A stretch of DNA of 64,000 bases, taken from positions 124,001 through 188,000 of the forward strand of contig NZ_JOEI01000019.1 in the NCBI RefSeq assembly GCF_000718095.1, read 5' to 3'. The DNA comes from Streptomyces scopuliridis RB72. GTDB lineage: Bacteria > Actinomycetota > Actinomycetes > Streptomycetales > Streptomycetaceae. The translations under genes and the position numbers were made by a program. This document shows positions 8,063-16,410 of this stretch, piece by piece. Position 1 is the stretch's first letter. The number at the start of each line of letters is the position of its first letter. The notes beneath the pieces were generated by a model. It searched no databases. It saw only the letters and a list, made by a program, of their open reading frames with translations, and was not told where the DNA came from.

Positions 8063-9136
8063 TCACCATGAATCGTCGGTCCGAGGCGGCGGTGGCAGAC
8101 GCAGATGGGCCAGGTCGTCCGGGACCGGGGTGTTGGGGCGGAACAGCGGGGCCGACTCGCCGTCGGCGGCCGTCGCGGGTGCGTCGGTGAGCCGGAAGCG
8201 GGCGCGCAGCCGGGTGTAGAAGTCGGTGGGGCCCATCCGGACCAGCCGCAGCCGGTACTTGGCGCCGTACACCCCGACCCAGTCGCCGGGCCCGATCACC
8301 CCGCGCAACTGCCCGTCGATGCTGAGCGCCACCTCCCCGGAGTGGGGCAGTACCCGCAGGGCCACCGGTTCGTCGGGCGCGGCCACGACCGTGCGGTCGA
8401 AGGTCATGTGCGCGGCCACGGGCGTGAACACCACGGCGTCCATGTGCGGGGAGAGCACCGGTCCCCCGGCCGCGAAGCTGTAGGCGGTCGAGCCCGTCGG
8501 GGAGGCGACGATGACCGCGTCCGCGGAGTACGCGGCGAGCAGGCGGCCCGCGATATAGACCCCCAGGGCGACCTGCCGGTCCCGGACGAGCTTCTCCAGT
8601 ACGACATCGTTGACCGCGACGATGTCCAGCGCCACCCCCCAGCCGTCGCCCTCCGCGGTGTCCGGCCGGACATGGGGCGGCGGCAGCGTCGGTACGCGGC
8701 CGGAGCGCAGCAGCGCTTCCATGACGGACGGCATCTGCGGAACGCGGGACGCCCGCATGGTGAGCGTCATCCGCTCCTCGATCTCGGCGCGCCCCTCGTG
8801 CACGGTGTCCAGCGCCTTCGTGACCTTCTCCGCGGGGACTTCGGTCAGGAACCCGACCCGGCCCAGATCGACCCCGAGCACCGCGGCGTCGCTCTTGGCC
8901 GCGATCCGGGCTCCGCGCAGGAATGTGCCGTCGCCGCCGAGGGTCAGAACGAGGTCGGGATGGCCGGCCGCGGAGGCCTCCTCCTGGCCTCCGTGGCGCG
9001 GTTCGTGGCCCTTCCACACATCGATTTCCGTGCAGGGGACGTCGTGCGCGCGGCACCAGGCGTGGACGGCGCTCGCCGCCTCGACGGCCTCGGGGCGGCC
9101 CCGGTGGACCACGAGGCCGATGCGTTCGACAGACAT
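8063..9136 (-). CDS. nadK: NAD kinase (ATP-NAD kinase family)
   Basis: A 357-residue cytosolic enzyme that phosphorylates NAD to NADP. The family motifs are clear: GGDGTFLRGAR near residue 70, GRVGFLTEVP, NDVVLEK, and the Gly-rich SPTGSTAYSFAAGGP. The C-terminus runs about 55 residues past the usual end, Pro-rich and probably flexible. The ATG at 9136 is preceded by GGAGAG; the longer frame from 9217 lacks support. Streptomyces genomes usually carry more than one NAD kinase, and this copy, linked to a membrane protein rather than to recN/TlyA genes, is probably not the primary one. Confidence 0.9.
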   Translation of the reverse strand: MSVERIGLVVHRGRPEAVEAASAVHAWCRAHDVPCTEIDVWKGHEPRHGGQEEASAAGHPDLVLTLGGDGTFLRGARIAAKSDAAVLGVDLGRVGFLTEVPAEKVTKALDTVHEGRAEIEERMTLTMRASRVPQMPSVMEALLRSGRVPTLPPPHVRPDTAEGDGWGVALDIVAVNDVVLEKLVRDRQVALGVYIAGRLLAAYSADAVIVASPTGSTAYSFAAGGPVLSPHMDAVVFTPVAAHMTFDRTVVAAPDEPVALRVLPHSGEVALSIDGQLRGVIGPGDWVGVYGAKYRLRLVRMGPTDFYTRLRARFRLTDAPATAADGESAPLFRPNTPVPDDLAHLRLPPPPRTDDSW

Positions 9137-9478
9137 GCTCGCGCTCTCCGTACGTCCGGTCCCTCGGAATCCGTCAACTCCGGCGGTCGGGAGCCGCCGC
9201 GCACTTTCCAGGATCACCGATCACCCGGCGGGACGTCCGGGGCCGGTCGGCCCCGTATTGAATTCACCCGAATGGCGGATAGCTTCGGATGCCCCTGTCA
9301 CGGCATCGACCACCGTGAGCGCTGGCCCGAGAGGCACCCGGGGCCAGGCCGCGGCGGTGCCGGCACGCTGCCCCGGTTGCCCCGGGTCCCTGACGGATGC
9401 GCGATGGAGTCGTGCGCGCCTGACCGTGAGGGGCCTGATCCCGCAGACGCGCTTCCCCCACGCGAGGAGTGATCGCTG
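9137..9478. other. Divergent intergenic region
   Basis: About 340 bases between the NAD kinase start and the DUF2382 gene. It contains an AT-richer stretch near 9256-9290 (TATTGAATTCACC) that may be promoter DNA, and GAGGAG just before the DUF2382 ATG. No gene or strong hairpin is seen. Confidence 0.4.
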
Positions 9479-10405
9479 ATGTCAGCCGATGGCGTGTTCG
9501 ACAGCCCCAGCAGGCTCAACGGTTTGGCCATATACGACAAGGACGGCGACAAGATCGGCAACGTCGGCCAGGTCTATGTGGGCGACCGCTCGGGCCGCCC
9601 GGAGTGGGTCACCGTGAAGACCGGTCTGTTCGGCATGAAGGAAAGCCTCGTCCCGCTGTCCGGCGCCCGCCGCGCGGGTGAGGACATCCACGTGCCGTAC
9701 GCGAAGGAGACCGTCAAGGAGGCTCCGCGGCTGGACGCCGACGAGCATCTGGACCCGAGTCAGGAGAAGCAGCTCTACAAGCACTACGGTCTGACCGCCA
9801 CGGGCGCGGGTCTGGGCATGGCCTCGGGCACCGCCGCGGGTACGGGCACGACCTCCGGCACGGCCGCGGGCGCGGCCTCCGGCACGGGGCGTACGGGAGC
9901 CGGGACGGCCACCGGCGGGCGGGCCGGCGCCGCCTCCACCGGTGGCGCGGGACGGCCCATGGCCGGGGTGCGCGGCTCGGTGCCCGAAGAGGGCAAGGAA
10001 CGGCACGGCGAGGAGCTGATCCGGTCCGAGGAGCAGCTGTACGTCAGCACCGAGGAACACGAAGTGGGCCACGCCCGGCTGCGCAAGGTCGTGGTGACCG
10101 AGAACGTGACCACCTCGGTACCGCTCAGCCATGAGGAGGTCCGGGTCATCCACGAGGCGATCGCGCCCGAGGACCGGACCGGTATTCGCGGCTCCCTCAT
10201 CGGGGAGGCCCAGACCGAAGTGACCCTGCACGCCGAAGAGCCGGTCATCCGCAAGGAGTCCGTCCCGGTCGAGCGCGTGCGCATGGAGACGGAGAAGGTG
10301 ACCGAGCAGAAGGAGGTCTCGGCCGAGGTCCGCAAGGAGCAGATCGAGTACGACACCGATCAGACCGACACGGGCATGGGCGGCAGGCGCGGCTCCGGCC
10401 GCTGA
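9479..10405 (+). CDS. PRC-barrel and DUF2382 stress protein
   Basis: A 308-residue soluble protein. Residues about 10-85 are a PRC-barrel (NGLAIYDKDGDKIGNVGQVYV, EWVTVKTGLFGMKESLVPL). A low-complexity Ala/Gly/Thr linker follows at roughly 105-170. The C-terminal DUF2382 domain has repeated LRKVVVTENVTTSVPLSHEEVRV-type strands and VIRKESVPVERV. This two-domain form is widespread in actinobacteria and Deinococci and is often linked to envelope or general stress. No enzymatic residues are evident. The ATG is preceded by GAGGAG. The gene is followed by a strong terminator. Confidence 0.88.
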   Translation: MSADGVFDSPSRLNGLAIYDKDGDKIGNVGQVYVGDRSGRPEWVTVKTGLFGMKESLVPLSGARRAGEDIHVPYAKETVKEAPRLDADEHLDPSQEKQLYKHYGLTATGAGLGMASGTAAGTGTTSGTAAGAASGTGRTGAGTATGGRAGAASTGGAGRPMAGVRGSVPEEGKERHGEELIRSEEQLYVSTEEHEVGHARLRKVVVTENVTTSVPLSHEEVRVIHEAIAPEDRTGIRGSLIGEAQTEVTLHAEEPVIRKESVPVERVRMETEKVTEQKEVSAEVRKEQIEYDTDQTDTGMGGRRGSGR

Positions 10406-10433
10406 CCCCGCCGCTGACCGGCCGCATACGCAC

Positions 10434-10469
10434 GCCCCCGCCCACCACGTCCGCGTGGCCGGCGGGGGC
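10434..10469. terminator. Long hairpin between convergent genes
   Basis: GCCCCCGCC at 10434-10442 pairs with GGCGGGGGC at 10461-10469, and the inner CACG/CGTG extends the stem. It lies after the DUF2382 gene and before the convergent lipoprotein gene, so it probably ends both transcripts. Confidence 0.7.
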
Positions 10470-10624
10470 AGGCCATACGCACTCACGCCGTCGTGCCGGT
10501 GAGGGTGGCCGGCCTCCCGGGGCCGAGGGTGCCCGGCGGCACGGTCTGCCCGGCGCGTAGCGTGCGTGAGTGGCATGGCCTCTCCGAGCGTTCGGACCGG
10601 TGGACCGGGTGGGTGAACGGAGCG

Positions 10625-11254
10625 TCAGCTCGCGCTCGGGCTGGCGCTTGAGCTGGCGCTCTCGCTCGGGCTGGTGCTCGAAGTGGGGCTCGCGCTCTGC
10701 GGCGGGGTGGTGATGGCCTTGCCCTCGGGGCTGACGACGAACCACTTGGCGCCGAACTCGGTCAGGTCCTGGCCCTTGGTCTCGCCGGGCTTGGTGTCTT
10801 CCCTGAACGTGTAGAGCGGGTGGCCGTTGTACATGGCCTGCTTGGTGCCGTCACTGCGGGTGGTGGTGGTGAGCAGGTTCGCCTTCACACCGGTGCCCGC
10901 CTGCGGCGTGCCCTTGACGAGTGCGGGCGGCCAGTCGACGACGCAGTCCCCGCTGCACGTGGACTTCTTGGCCTTGTCCGCCTCGAAGAGGTAGAGCGTA
11001 TGGCCCTTGCCGTTGACCAGGATCTTTCCGAAGGGCCCGGTCTTGACGGATACCTTGCCCACTTCCTCGGACGGGTTCACCGACGGGGAGCTCGTCATGG
11101 ACGAGGGCGGAGAGGTGGAGGGCGAGGCCGCCACGAAGTCCGCGGCCTCCTCCTTGGACGCCGATCCGCTCCCGCTGTCGGAGCATCCGGCGAGCACCCC
11201 GGCGCAGAGTGCCGCCGCGGCCACCGCGGCGGCTGTCCTGGTGTTGATCCTCAT
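10625..11254 (-). CDS. Secreted lipoprotein, Lipoprotein_15 repeat family
   Basis: A 209-residue exported lipoprotein. The signal peptide ends in the lipobox LAGC (Cys about residue 24), followed by a Ser/Pro linker. Two tandem copies of the secreted-repeat motif follow: GHTLYLFEADKAKKSTCSGD with CVVDWPP, then a degenerate GHPLYTFRED with KWFVV. This is the COG4315/PF03640-type unit, which in actinobacteria is often found near redox or metal genes; its biochemical role is unknown. The Ser/Pro/Ala-rich tail is low complexity. It is divergent from the riboswitch-controlled transporter. Confidence 0.85.
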   Translation of the reverse strand: MRINTRTAAAVAAAALCAGVLAGCSDSGSGSASKEEAADFVAASPSTSPPSSMTSSPSVNPSEEVGKVSVKTGPFGKILVNGKGHTLYLFEADKAKKSTCSGDCVVDWPPALVKGTPQAGTGVKANLLTTTTRSDGTKQAMYNGHPLYTFREDTKPGETKGQDLTEFGAKWFVVSPEGKAITTPPQSASPTSSTSPSESASSSASPSAS

Positions 11255-11399
11255 GCACGTCTCCTCAGCTCAGGGCCGCCCCATGGGCAGCACAGCGCCC
11301 GCCCGATCGCGGGCACAGCACCCACTACACGACAGGGTCCGAAAGCGGGCCACCGGACAGAGCCGTTCGGAGTACACGGCCGCGGAAGAGGCACGCGTC

Positions 11400-11431
11400 G
11401 GGGCCCGTGCCGGGCGCCCGGCACGGGCCCC
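11400..11431. repeat. Perfect 32-bp palindrome
   Basis: GGGGCCCGTGCCGGG at 11400-11414 and its exact reverse complement at 11417-11431 flank a CG centre, so all 32 bases are palindromic. It lies between two divergent genes, where no convergent transcripts need terminating, and about 60 bases before the riboswitch. It could be a regulator site, a terminator of an unseen small RNA, or upstream insulation of the riboswitch transcript. Confidence 0.8.
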
Positions 11432-11489
11432 GGGGGCCTGGCGTGGACCGGCCTGGGCTCTTCCGGACGGGTGAGGTACTGTGGGCCGC

Positions 11490-11590
11490 TGCGAAGGGGA
11501 GTAGCCCCGCGAACCGGTCGTCGACACACTGGAACCCCCGGGTTCCCGGTGGCCGGGCCCACTATCGGTGGGCGGGCGAGACCTTCGGTC
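11490..11590 (+). promoter_or_regulatory. yybP-ykoY (Mn2+) riboswitch
   Basis: The sequence carries the hallmarks of the yybP-ykoY aptamer: AAGGGGAGTAGC at the 5' side (from 11494) and GGCGAGACCTTCGG at the 3' side (to 11588). The two are closed by a P1 helix in which CGAAGG at 11492-11497 pairs with CCTTCG at 11582-11587. Inner hairpins lie around 11531-11550 and 11553-11575. This class senses Mn2+. It sits in the leader of a TMEM165/GDT1-type transporter, a classic target. About 120 bases of GC-rich leader separate it from the ATG and probably form the expression platform. Confidence 0.88.
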
Positions 11591-11709
11591 AGGCATTGAC
11601 GGTGTCCGCGTCTCGCGGGCACCACCGTCGTGCCGGGCCGAGTGTCCTCCTGGCTCCGTACGGGGCTTCGCGAAGATCCGGGCCCGGCCCTCAGAGAAAG
11701 CCACCCGGA

Positions 11710-12294
11710 ATGCATCTCGACCCCCTGGCGATCGTCACCGCCTTCGGGCTGATCTTCCTTGCGGAGCTCCCCGACAAGACCATGTTCGCGTCCCTGGCCA
11801 TGGGGACGCGCATGCGCCCGCTCTATGTGTGGTTCGGCACGTCGACGGCGTTCCTCGTCCATGTCGCCATCGCCGTCGGCGCGGGCGGTCTGCTCGGGCT
11901 GCTGCCCGGCTGGATCGTCAAGCTCGTCTCCGCCGCGCTCTTCGCGTTCGGCGCCTTCATGCTGCTGCGCGGCGGAGGCGACGACGGGGACGAGGAAACC
12001 GAGACGAAGACGGTCACCGGCTTCTGGCCCGTCTACTCCACCGCCTTCATGGCCGTCTTCATCAGCGAGTGGGGCGATCTCACCCAGATCACCACCGCCA
12101 ACCTCGCGGCCAGCAACGGCACATGGTCCACCGCCATCGGTTCGGCCGCCGCGCTCATGTCCGTATCCGCGCTGGCTCTGCTCGCCGGCCGGTTCATCGC
12201 CACCCGCGTCCCCCTCAAGACCGTCCAGCGCATCGGCGGGCTGTGCATGCTGGGGCTCGCGATCTGGTCCGTGACCGAGATCTTCGTGGGCTGA
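11710..12294 (+). CDS. TMEM165/GDT1 (UPF0016) cation transporter
   Basis: A 194-residue membrane protein with the two inverted signature motifs of this family: AELPDKTMFAS near residue 18 (E-x-x-D-K-T) and SEWGDLTQITTAN near residue 118 (E-x-G-D-x-T). These line the ion pathway. Six hydrophobic helices are arranged three plus three. Family members move Mn2+ or Ca2+; the Mn2+ riboswitch in the leader argues for Mn2+ export when the metal is in excess. The ATG at 11710 follows CCCGGA and begins directly with the first helix. A terminator follows the gene. Confidence 0.92.
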   Translation: MHLDPLAIVTAFGLIFLAELPDKTMFASLAMGTRMRPLYVWFGTSTAFLVHVAIAVGAGGLLGLLPGWIVKLVSAALFAFGAFMLLRGGGDDGDEETETKTVTGFWPVYSTAFMAVFISEWGDLTQITTANLAASNGTWSTAIGSAAALMSVSALALLAGRFIATRVPLKTVQRIGGLCMLGLAIWSVTEIFVG

Positions 12295-12328
12295 CGACCC
12301 GCCACGCGCAGAGCGGGCGAATGCGGAG

Positions 12329-12364
12329 AGCCCTGCCCACCGGTGAAGGCCGGCGGGCAGGGCT
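12329..12364. terminator. Hairpin between convergent genes
   Basis: AGCCCTGCCC at 12329-12338 pairs exactly with GGGCAGGGCT at 12355-12364, with a further CCGG/CCGG pairing in the loop. It is positioned between the transporter (+) and the siderophore-binding protein (-). Confidence 0.7.
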
Positions 12365-12394
12365 TCGGACAGGATTCGGACAGGACAGCGGCTC

Positions 12395-13456
12395 TCAGGC
12401 GGCCGGGGCCAGATGCTGGTCGAGCACTGCGAGGACATCGCGGGCCGCCGCGGGCCCGGTGTTGAGATAGAAGACATCGTCGTCGACCGGGATCGCCGTC
12501 TTGCCCGCGACGGCGGACAGCGTCGGCCAGAGCGGCGCCTTCGTCAGCGCCGACGCCTTGGACCCGTCGCCCTGGACCCCGTAGAACAGCCAGTCGGCGT
12601 CGGCCCGGTCCAGCTGTTCATTGCTGATGTTCTGGGAGGTCTTGTCCAACTGCTGGCTCTTGGGACGGCCGAGCCCGGCGTCCTCGGCGATGCTGCCGGT
12701 GAACGAGGGCACACCGAAGACCCGCAGCCGGTCGCCGTTCAGCCGCAGGAAGGACACGGTCACCGGCTTGTCGAGACGCTTGCCGAGTTTCTCGGCGTCG
12801 GTGTGGAAGGTGTCGAGGTACGTCCGCGCCTGTTCGGTCTTGCCGAGTCCGTCGGCGACGAGCAGGAAGTCCTGCTTCCAGTACAGCCCCGTGCCCTGGG
12901 TGGCGATGGTGGGCGCCAGCTCGGTCAGTGCGGTGTAGAGGGTCTTGGCGTTCTTGCCCGCGATGTTCATCAGGATCAGATCGGGCTTGATGTTCGCGAT
13001 GGTCTCCAGGTTCGGGTCGACCCGCGAGCCCACATCCACGACCTTCGCCAACTGGGCGGCGTCCTTCGGGAAGTCGTCCTTCAGATACTGGGGGACGAGA
13101 TCCGCCCCGTCCCCTCGGGTCGAGCCCGCCGGCACCGTACCGAGCGTGAGCAGCGCGTCGGCCTGCCCGGTGGAGATCACCACGACCTTCTTCGGTGCGG
13201 CCTCAAGAGTCGTCCTGCCTTCGAAGTGGCTGACGGTACGCGGGAATTGCCCGTCCGGTTTGCCGCTTCCCATGCCCTTGGGCACGGAGCGGGGCGCCGT
13301 ATGGGTCGACGCGGCCGGGGTGGCCGGCGGCGCGGACGTCCCGCCATCGCCCGACGAGTCCGTCGAGTTGGTGGAACAGCCGCTGAGCAGCAGGGTGCCG
13401 GCTACGGCGGCGCCGCTGATGAGACGGGTGAGAGGGAGATCACGGAAGCGGTACAC
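12395..13456 (-). CDS. Iron-siderophore binding lipoprotein
   Basis: A 353-residue FecB/FhuD-type substrate-binding protein, tethered to the membrane after cleavage at the lipobox LLLSGC (Cys about residue 27). A Thr/Ser/Pro linker follows, then the two-lobed binding domain: KKVVVISTGQADALLTLG, the connecting helix with IANIKPDLILMN, and a C-terminal lobe ending DVLAVLDQHLAP. It should capture a ferric siderophore and pass it to FecCD permeases, which are encoded divergently next door. An iron box lies 7 bases before its start, so both transcripts are probably repressed by iron-loaded DmdR/IdeR. Ligand unknown. Confidence 0.9.
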   Translation of the reverse strand: MYRFRDLPLTRLISGAAVAGTLLLSGCSTNSTDSSGDGGTSAPPATPAASTHTAPRSVPKGMGSGKPDGQFPRTVSHFEGRTTLEAAPKKVVVISTGQADALLTLGTVPAGSTRGDGADLVPQYLKDDFPKDAAQLAKVVDVGSRVDPNLETIANIKPDLILMNIAGKNAKTLYTALTELAPTIATQGTGLYWKQDFLLVADGLGKTEQARTYLDTFHTDAEKLGKRLDKPVTVSFLRLNGDRLRVFGVPSFTGSIAEDAGLGRPKSQQLDKTSQNISNEQLDRADADWLFYGVQGDGSKASALTKAPLWPTLSAVAGKTAIPVDDDVFYLNTGPAAARDVLAVLDQHLAPAA

Positions 13457-13462
13457 GAGGCA

Positions 13463-13481
13463 TTAGCTTAGGCTTCCCTAA
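13463..13481. promoter_or_regulatory. Iron box (DmdR/IdeR operator)
   Basis: TTAGCTTAGGCTTCCCTAA is a 19-bp imperfect palindrome closely matching the actinobacterial iron box, whose ideal form is TTAGGTTAGGCTAACCTAA. It lies in the 30-55-base gap between the divergent binding-protein and permease genes, so one site can control both. Confidence 0.88.
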
Positions 13482-13511
13482 GTGCGGATGAGTAGGTATG
13501 ACAGTCATGCG

Positions 13512-14663
13512 ATGGATCACATATCCGGAGGTGCGGGTTCCGGAGAAGCCGGTTCCGGAGAGGCGGGTTCCGTGGAAGCGGAGCCGGCGGCCCCGGTCGG
13601 CGAGCGGCGCCCCGACGGGCCGCGAACCGTCGAACCGCCGGGCCCGCGCCCACGGACCGGCGGGCTTCGGCGCGGAAAACACCTCGCCGCGCTGGTGGTC
13701 TGTCTCGCCCTCGTCGTCCTGCTCGTACTGACCAGCCTGGGCGTCGGCGCGCGGGGCATCCCCCTGGGGACCGTCGCTCGGGTGCTGCTCCATGACGACG
13801 GGAGCCCGGAGGCCATCATCGTCCGGCAGTTGAGGATGCCCCGTACCGTCCTCGCGGTCGTCGTCGGTGCCGCGCTGGCCCTGGCCGGGGTCGTCATGCA
13901 GGCCATCACGCGTAACCCGCTCGCCGAGCCGGGCATCGTCGGCGTCAACGCGGGCGCCTCCTTCGCGGTCGTGGTCGCGATCGCCGCGTTCCATGTCACC
14001 GGCGTCTCCGGCTACATCTGGTTCGCCTTCGCCGGAGCGGTCCTGGCCGCGCTGATCGTCCATACCCTCACTTCGGGCGCCACCCGCGGCCACCACCACA
14101 CCCGGCTCGTCCTGGCGGGGGCGGCGCTGTCGGCGAGTCTCGGGGCCTGTACGGGCATCATCACCATGTTCAACACCACGGCCTTCGACTCCTACCGCTT
14201 CTGGGTGGTGGGGGCGCTGGAGAACCGGGGTACGGAAGCGCTCACCGCCGCGGTCCCCTTCATCCTGGTCGGCACGCTCATCGCGCTGGCGCTCGGCCCG
14301 TCCCTGAACGCGCTCGCGCTGGGTGACGAGACCGGTGCGGCCCTCGGGCTCAGGGTCCCTTGGGTGCGCGCGGCCGGCTTCCTGTCGATCATGCTGCTCT
14401 GTGGCGCGTCGACCGCCGCCGCGGGGCCGATCGCCTTCGTCGGGCTGGTCGTTCCGCATGTGCTGCGGCTGGTCCTCGGCCCCGACCTGCGCCCGCTGCT
14501 GGCCTTCGCGCTGCCCGGCGGGGCCATCCTGCTGCTCGTCAGTGATATCGCCGGACGGGTCATCGCCCCGCCGGGCGAGATCGAGGTCGGTATCGTCACG
14601 GCGTTCATCGGGGCCCCCGCGCTGCTCTGGCTCGTCGTCAGGCGCAAGGAGGTCGCGGCGTGA
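13512..14663 (+). CDS. Iron-siderophore ABC permease (FecCD family)
   Basis: A permease of about 383 residues. The first 55 residues are a polar Gly/Glu/Pro extension; about ten hydrophobic helices follow, with the family landmarks RQLRMPRTVLAVVVGAALALAG, QAITRNPLAEPGIVGVNAGAS and, late, GPIAFVGLVVPHVLR (the loop contacting the ATPase). It should form a heterodimeric channel with the next gene product. The start is uncertain: ATG 13512, ATG 13488 and GTG 13482 are all in frame, none has a good ribosome binding site, and the GTG directly adjoins the iron box. A leaderless transcript from 13488 is possible. No ATPase gene follows. Confidence 0.88.
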   Translation: MDHISGGAGSGEAGSGEAGSVEAEPAAPVGERRPDGPRTVEPPGPRPRTGGLRRGKHLAALVVCLALVVLLVLTSLGVGARGIPLGTVARVLLHDDGSPEAIIVRQLRMPRTVLAVVVGAALALAGVVMQAITRNPLAEPGIVGVNAGASFAVVVAIAAFHVTGVSGYIWFAFAGAVLAALIVHTLTSGATRGHHHTRLVLAGAALSASLGACTGIITMFNTTAFDSYRFWVVGALENRGTEALTAAVPFILVGTLIALALGPSLNALALGDETGAALGLRVPWVRAAGFLSIMLLCGASTAAAGPIAFVGLVVPHVLRLVLGPDLRPLLAFALPGGAILLLVSDIAGRVIAPPGEIEVGIVTAFIGAPALLWLVVRRKEVAA

Positions 14664-15724
14664 AGACCCCGCACCGTACCGCCGCCCCGACCCGCGTACT
14701 GCGGCTCCCCGGAGAACTCACCCTGCGCTACTCGGGCCGGACCGCCGCCGTGACGGCCGTTCTGCTGCTGGGATGCGCGGCGGTGTGGACGCTGAGCGTG
14801 TTCACCGGTACGTACCGGATCGACACGGACCGGATCCTCGACGTACTCGCCGGTGGCGGAGCGGGGACGGACCGGTTCATCATCGTCGGCCAGCGACTGC
14901 CGCGCGTCTGTGCCGCGCTGCTCGTCGGCGCGGCCCTCGGGCTGTCCGGGGCGCTGTTCCAGAGCCTGTCGCGCAACCCCCTCGGCAGCCCGGATGTCAT
15001 CGGGTTCACCACCGGCTCCACCAGCGGCGCGCTCGTCGTCATCCTGGCCGGCGGCGGTACGGCCGGACTCGGCGTCGGCGCGGGCTCGGTGCTCGGCGGG
15101 CTGGTGACCGCGGTGGCCGTGTACGCGTTCACCGCGTCGCGCGGTGTCTCGGGCAACCGGCTGGTGCTCGCCGGTATCGCCGTGGGCGCGATGCTCGCGT
15201 CGGTCAACGACTTCCTCATCACCCGCGCGGATCTGGAGTCCGCGGAGAGCGCCAAGGCGTGGACGTTCGGCAGTCTCAACGCCGTCTCCTGGCCGCAGGT
15301 CACCCCGCTGGCGCTCGCGCTGCCCGTACTCGCCGCGGCGACGCTGGCCGTGGGCCGGCCACTGCGCCTCATGGAGATGGGGGACGACACGGCCGGCGCC
15401 CTCGGGGTGAACATCGCGCGCGTCCGTGCGCTCGGTCTGCTGCTGGGGGTCGCGCTGGCGGGCGCGGCCATCGCCGTCGCGGGCCCGATCGGCTTCCTCG
15501 CGCTGGCGGCCCCTCAACTGGCCCGCAGAATCACCCGGGCCCCGGGCGCCCCGATCGGTTCGGCCATGCTCACGGGTGCGCTGATCCTCGCCACCGCCGA
15601 TCTGCTGGCCCAGCGCGTCCTGTCCCCCTTCCAGATCCCGGTGGGGCTGGTCACGGGCGCCCTCGGCGGTCTCTATCTGCTGTGGCTGCTGTCCAGGGAG
15701 AAGAGGAGCGCCCGGCCCCGGTGA
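14660..15724 (+). CDS. Second FecCD-family siderophore permease
   Basis: A 354-residue partner permease. The GTG start overlaps the previous stop (GTGA), showing tight translational coupling. Family landmarks are GQRLPRVCAALLVGAALGLSG, QSLSRNPLGSPDVIGFTTGS, NRLVLAGIAVGAML and GPIGFLALAAPQLARRI. The C-terminus ends in a basic cytosolic tail. Together with the divergent binding lipoprotein it forms an importer that lacks its ATP-binding subunit in this window. The ATPase must come from another siderophore locus, or the system is incomplete. Confidence 0.9.
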   Translation: MKTPHRTAAPTRVLRLPGELTLRYSGRTAAVTAVLLLGCAAVWTLSVFTGTYRIDTDRILDVLAGGGAGTDRFIIVGQRLPRVCAALLVGAALGLSGALFQSLSRNPLGSPDVIGFTTGSTSGALVVILAGGGTAGLGVGAGSVLGGLVTAVAVYAFTASRGVSGNRLVLAGIAVGAMLASVNDFLITRADLESAESAKAWTFGSLNAVSWPQVTPLALALPVLAAATLAVGRPLRLMEMGDDTAGALGVNIARVRALGLLLGVALAGAAIAVAGPIGFLALAAPQLARRITRAPGAPIGSAMLTGALILATADLLAQRVLSPFQIPVGLVTGALGGLYLLWLLSREKRSARPR

Positions 15725-15825
15725 GGCGGCGTCCGGGTCGTCACGTACCGAGCCGGGAGAAGAGGCCGCACCCCGACGGCCGGGCCGCGTCATGTTGGAC
15801 GCCCTCTATTGTTTACGATGACCGG

Positions 15826-16293
15826 ATGAAGCGATGGTCATCACGCAGCAGGACCCGGCCCGCTGGGCCGCGGGTTCTTCTTCTGCTGCTGGTGGCCTCG
15901 GTGATGACCGGTCTGCTGGCGATGCACGGGCTGTCGCCCGCTCCCTCGATGGAAGCGCACGCCGCGTCCGCTCCGGCCTCGACGGCTTCGGGGTCCGCCA
16001 TGGGCCCGCGGTCATCCCCCGTACCCGCACCCTCCGGTCATGTCATGGCCGCCGGCGCGGTGGACGGGGACTGCGTACATCAGGGTCACGGAGGCGGCGG
16101 GCATCTGGATCACGCGGACGCCACCTGCGCCGCCGCCGGTGTCAGCGCCGGTCCCGCGCTCCCGACACCGCTCGCCTCCGCACTGCCCGCCGGACCGCTC
16201 GACGTAGCCGCCGCGCTGCGCCAGGCTCCCGGGACAACGACGGGCGACCGGGCTCCTCCCTCATTGAGCGAACTCCAGCTCCTGCGCATATAG
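15826..16293 (+). CDS. DUF6153-type exported protein
   Basis: A 155-residue protein with a basic N-terminus, one hydrophobic segment (VLLLLLVASVMTGLLAMHGL, residues about 17-36) and an exported, Ala/Ser/Pro-rich part with a His cluster (CVHQGHGGGGHLDHADATCA near 85-105). This matches the small DUF6153 family that commonly sits beside DUF305 genes in Streptomyces, as it does here. The His/Cys cluster suggests metal binding, possibly copper, but no function is established. The ATG at 15826 follows GACCGG. The gap to the DUF305 gene is 117 bases. Confidence 0.8.
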   Translation: MKRWSSRSRTRPAGPRVLLLLLVASVMTGLLAMHGLSPAPSMEAHAASAPASTASGSAMGPRSSPVPAPSGHVMAAGAVDGDCVHQGHGGGGHLDHADATCAAAGVSAGPALPTPLASALPAGPLDVAAALRQAPGTTTGDRAPPSLSELQLLRI

Positions 16294-16410
16294 GCGCCCC
16301 TCCCGCGGCCGTCCCCGCTGCCGAGCCGATCGCGTCGATCGGTTCGCCGGCCCGGTGGCCGCGTTCGGCATGCCCTCTTCTCCCCCACCACGCACAGGAG
16401 TCGTTCCACC

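Noticed and set aside
14192..15793. 533-codon minus-strand ORF over the FecCD permeases
   Set aside because: Charged, Gln/Arg/Gly-rich shadow of membrane-protein codons.
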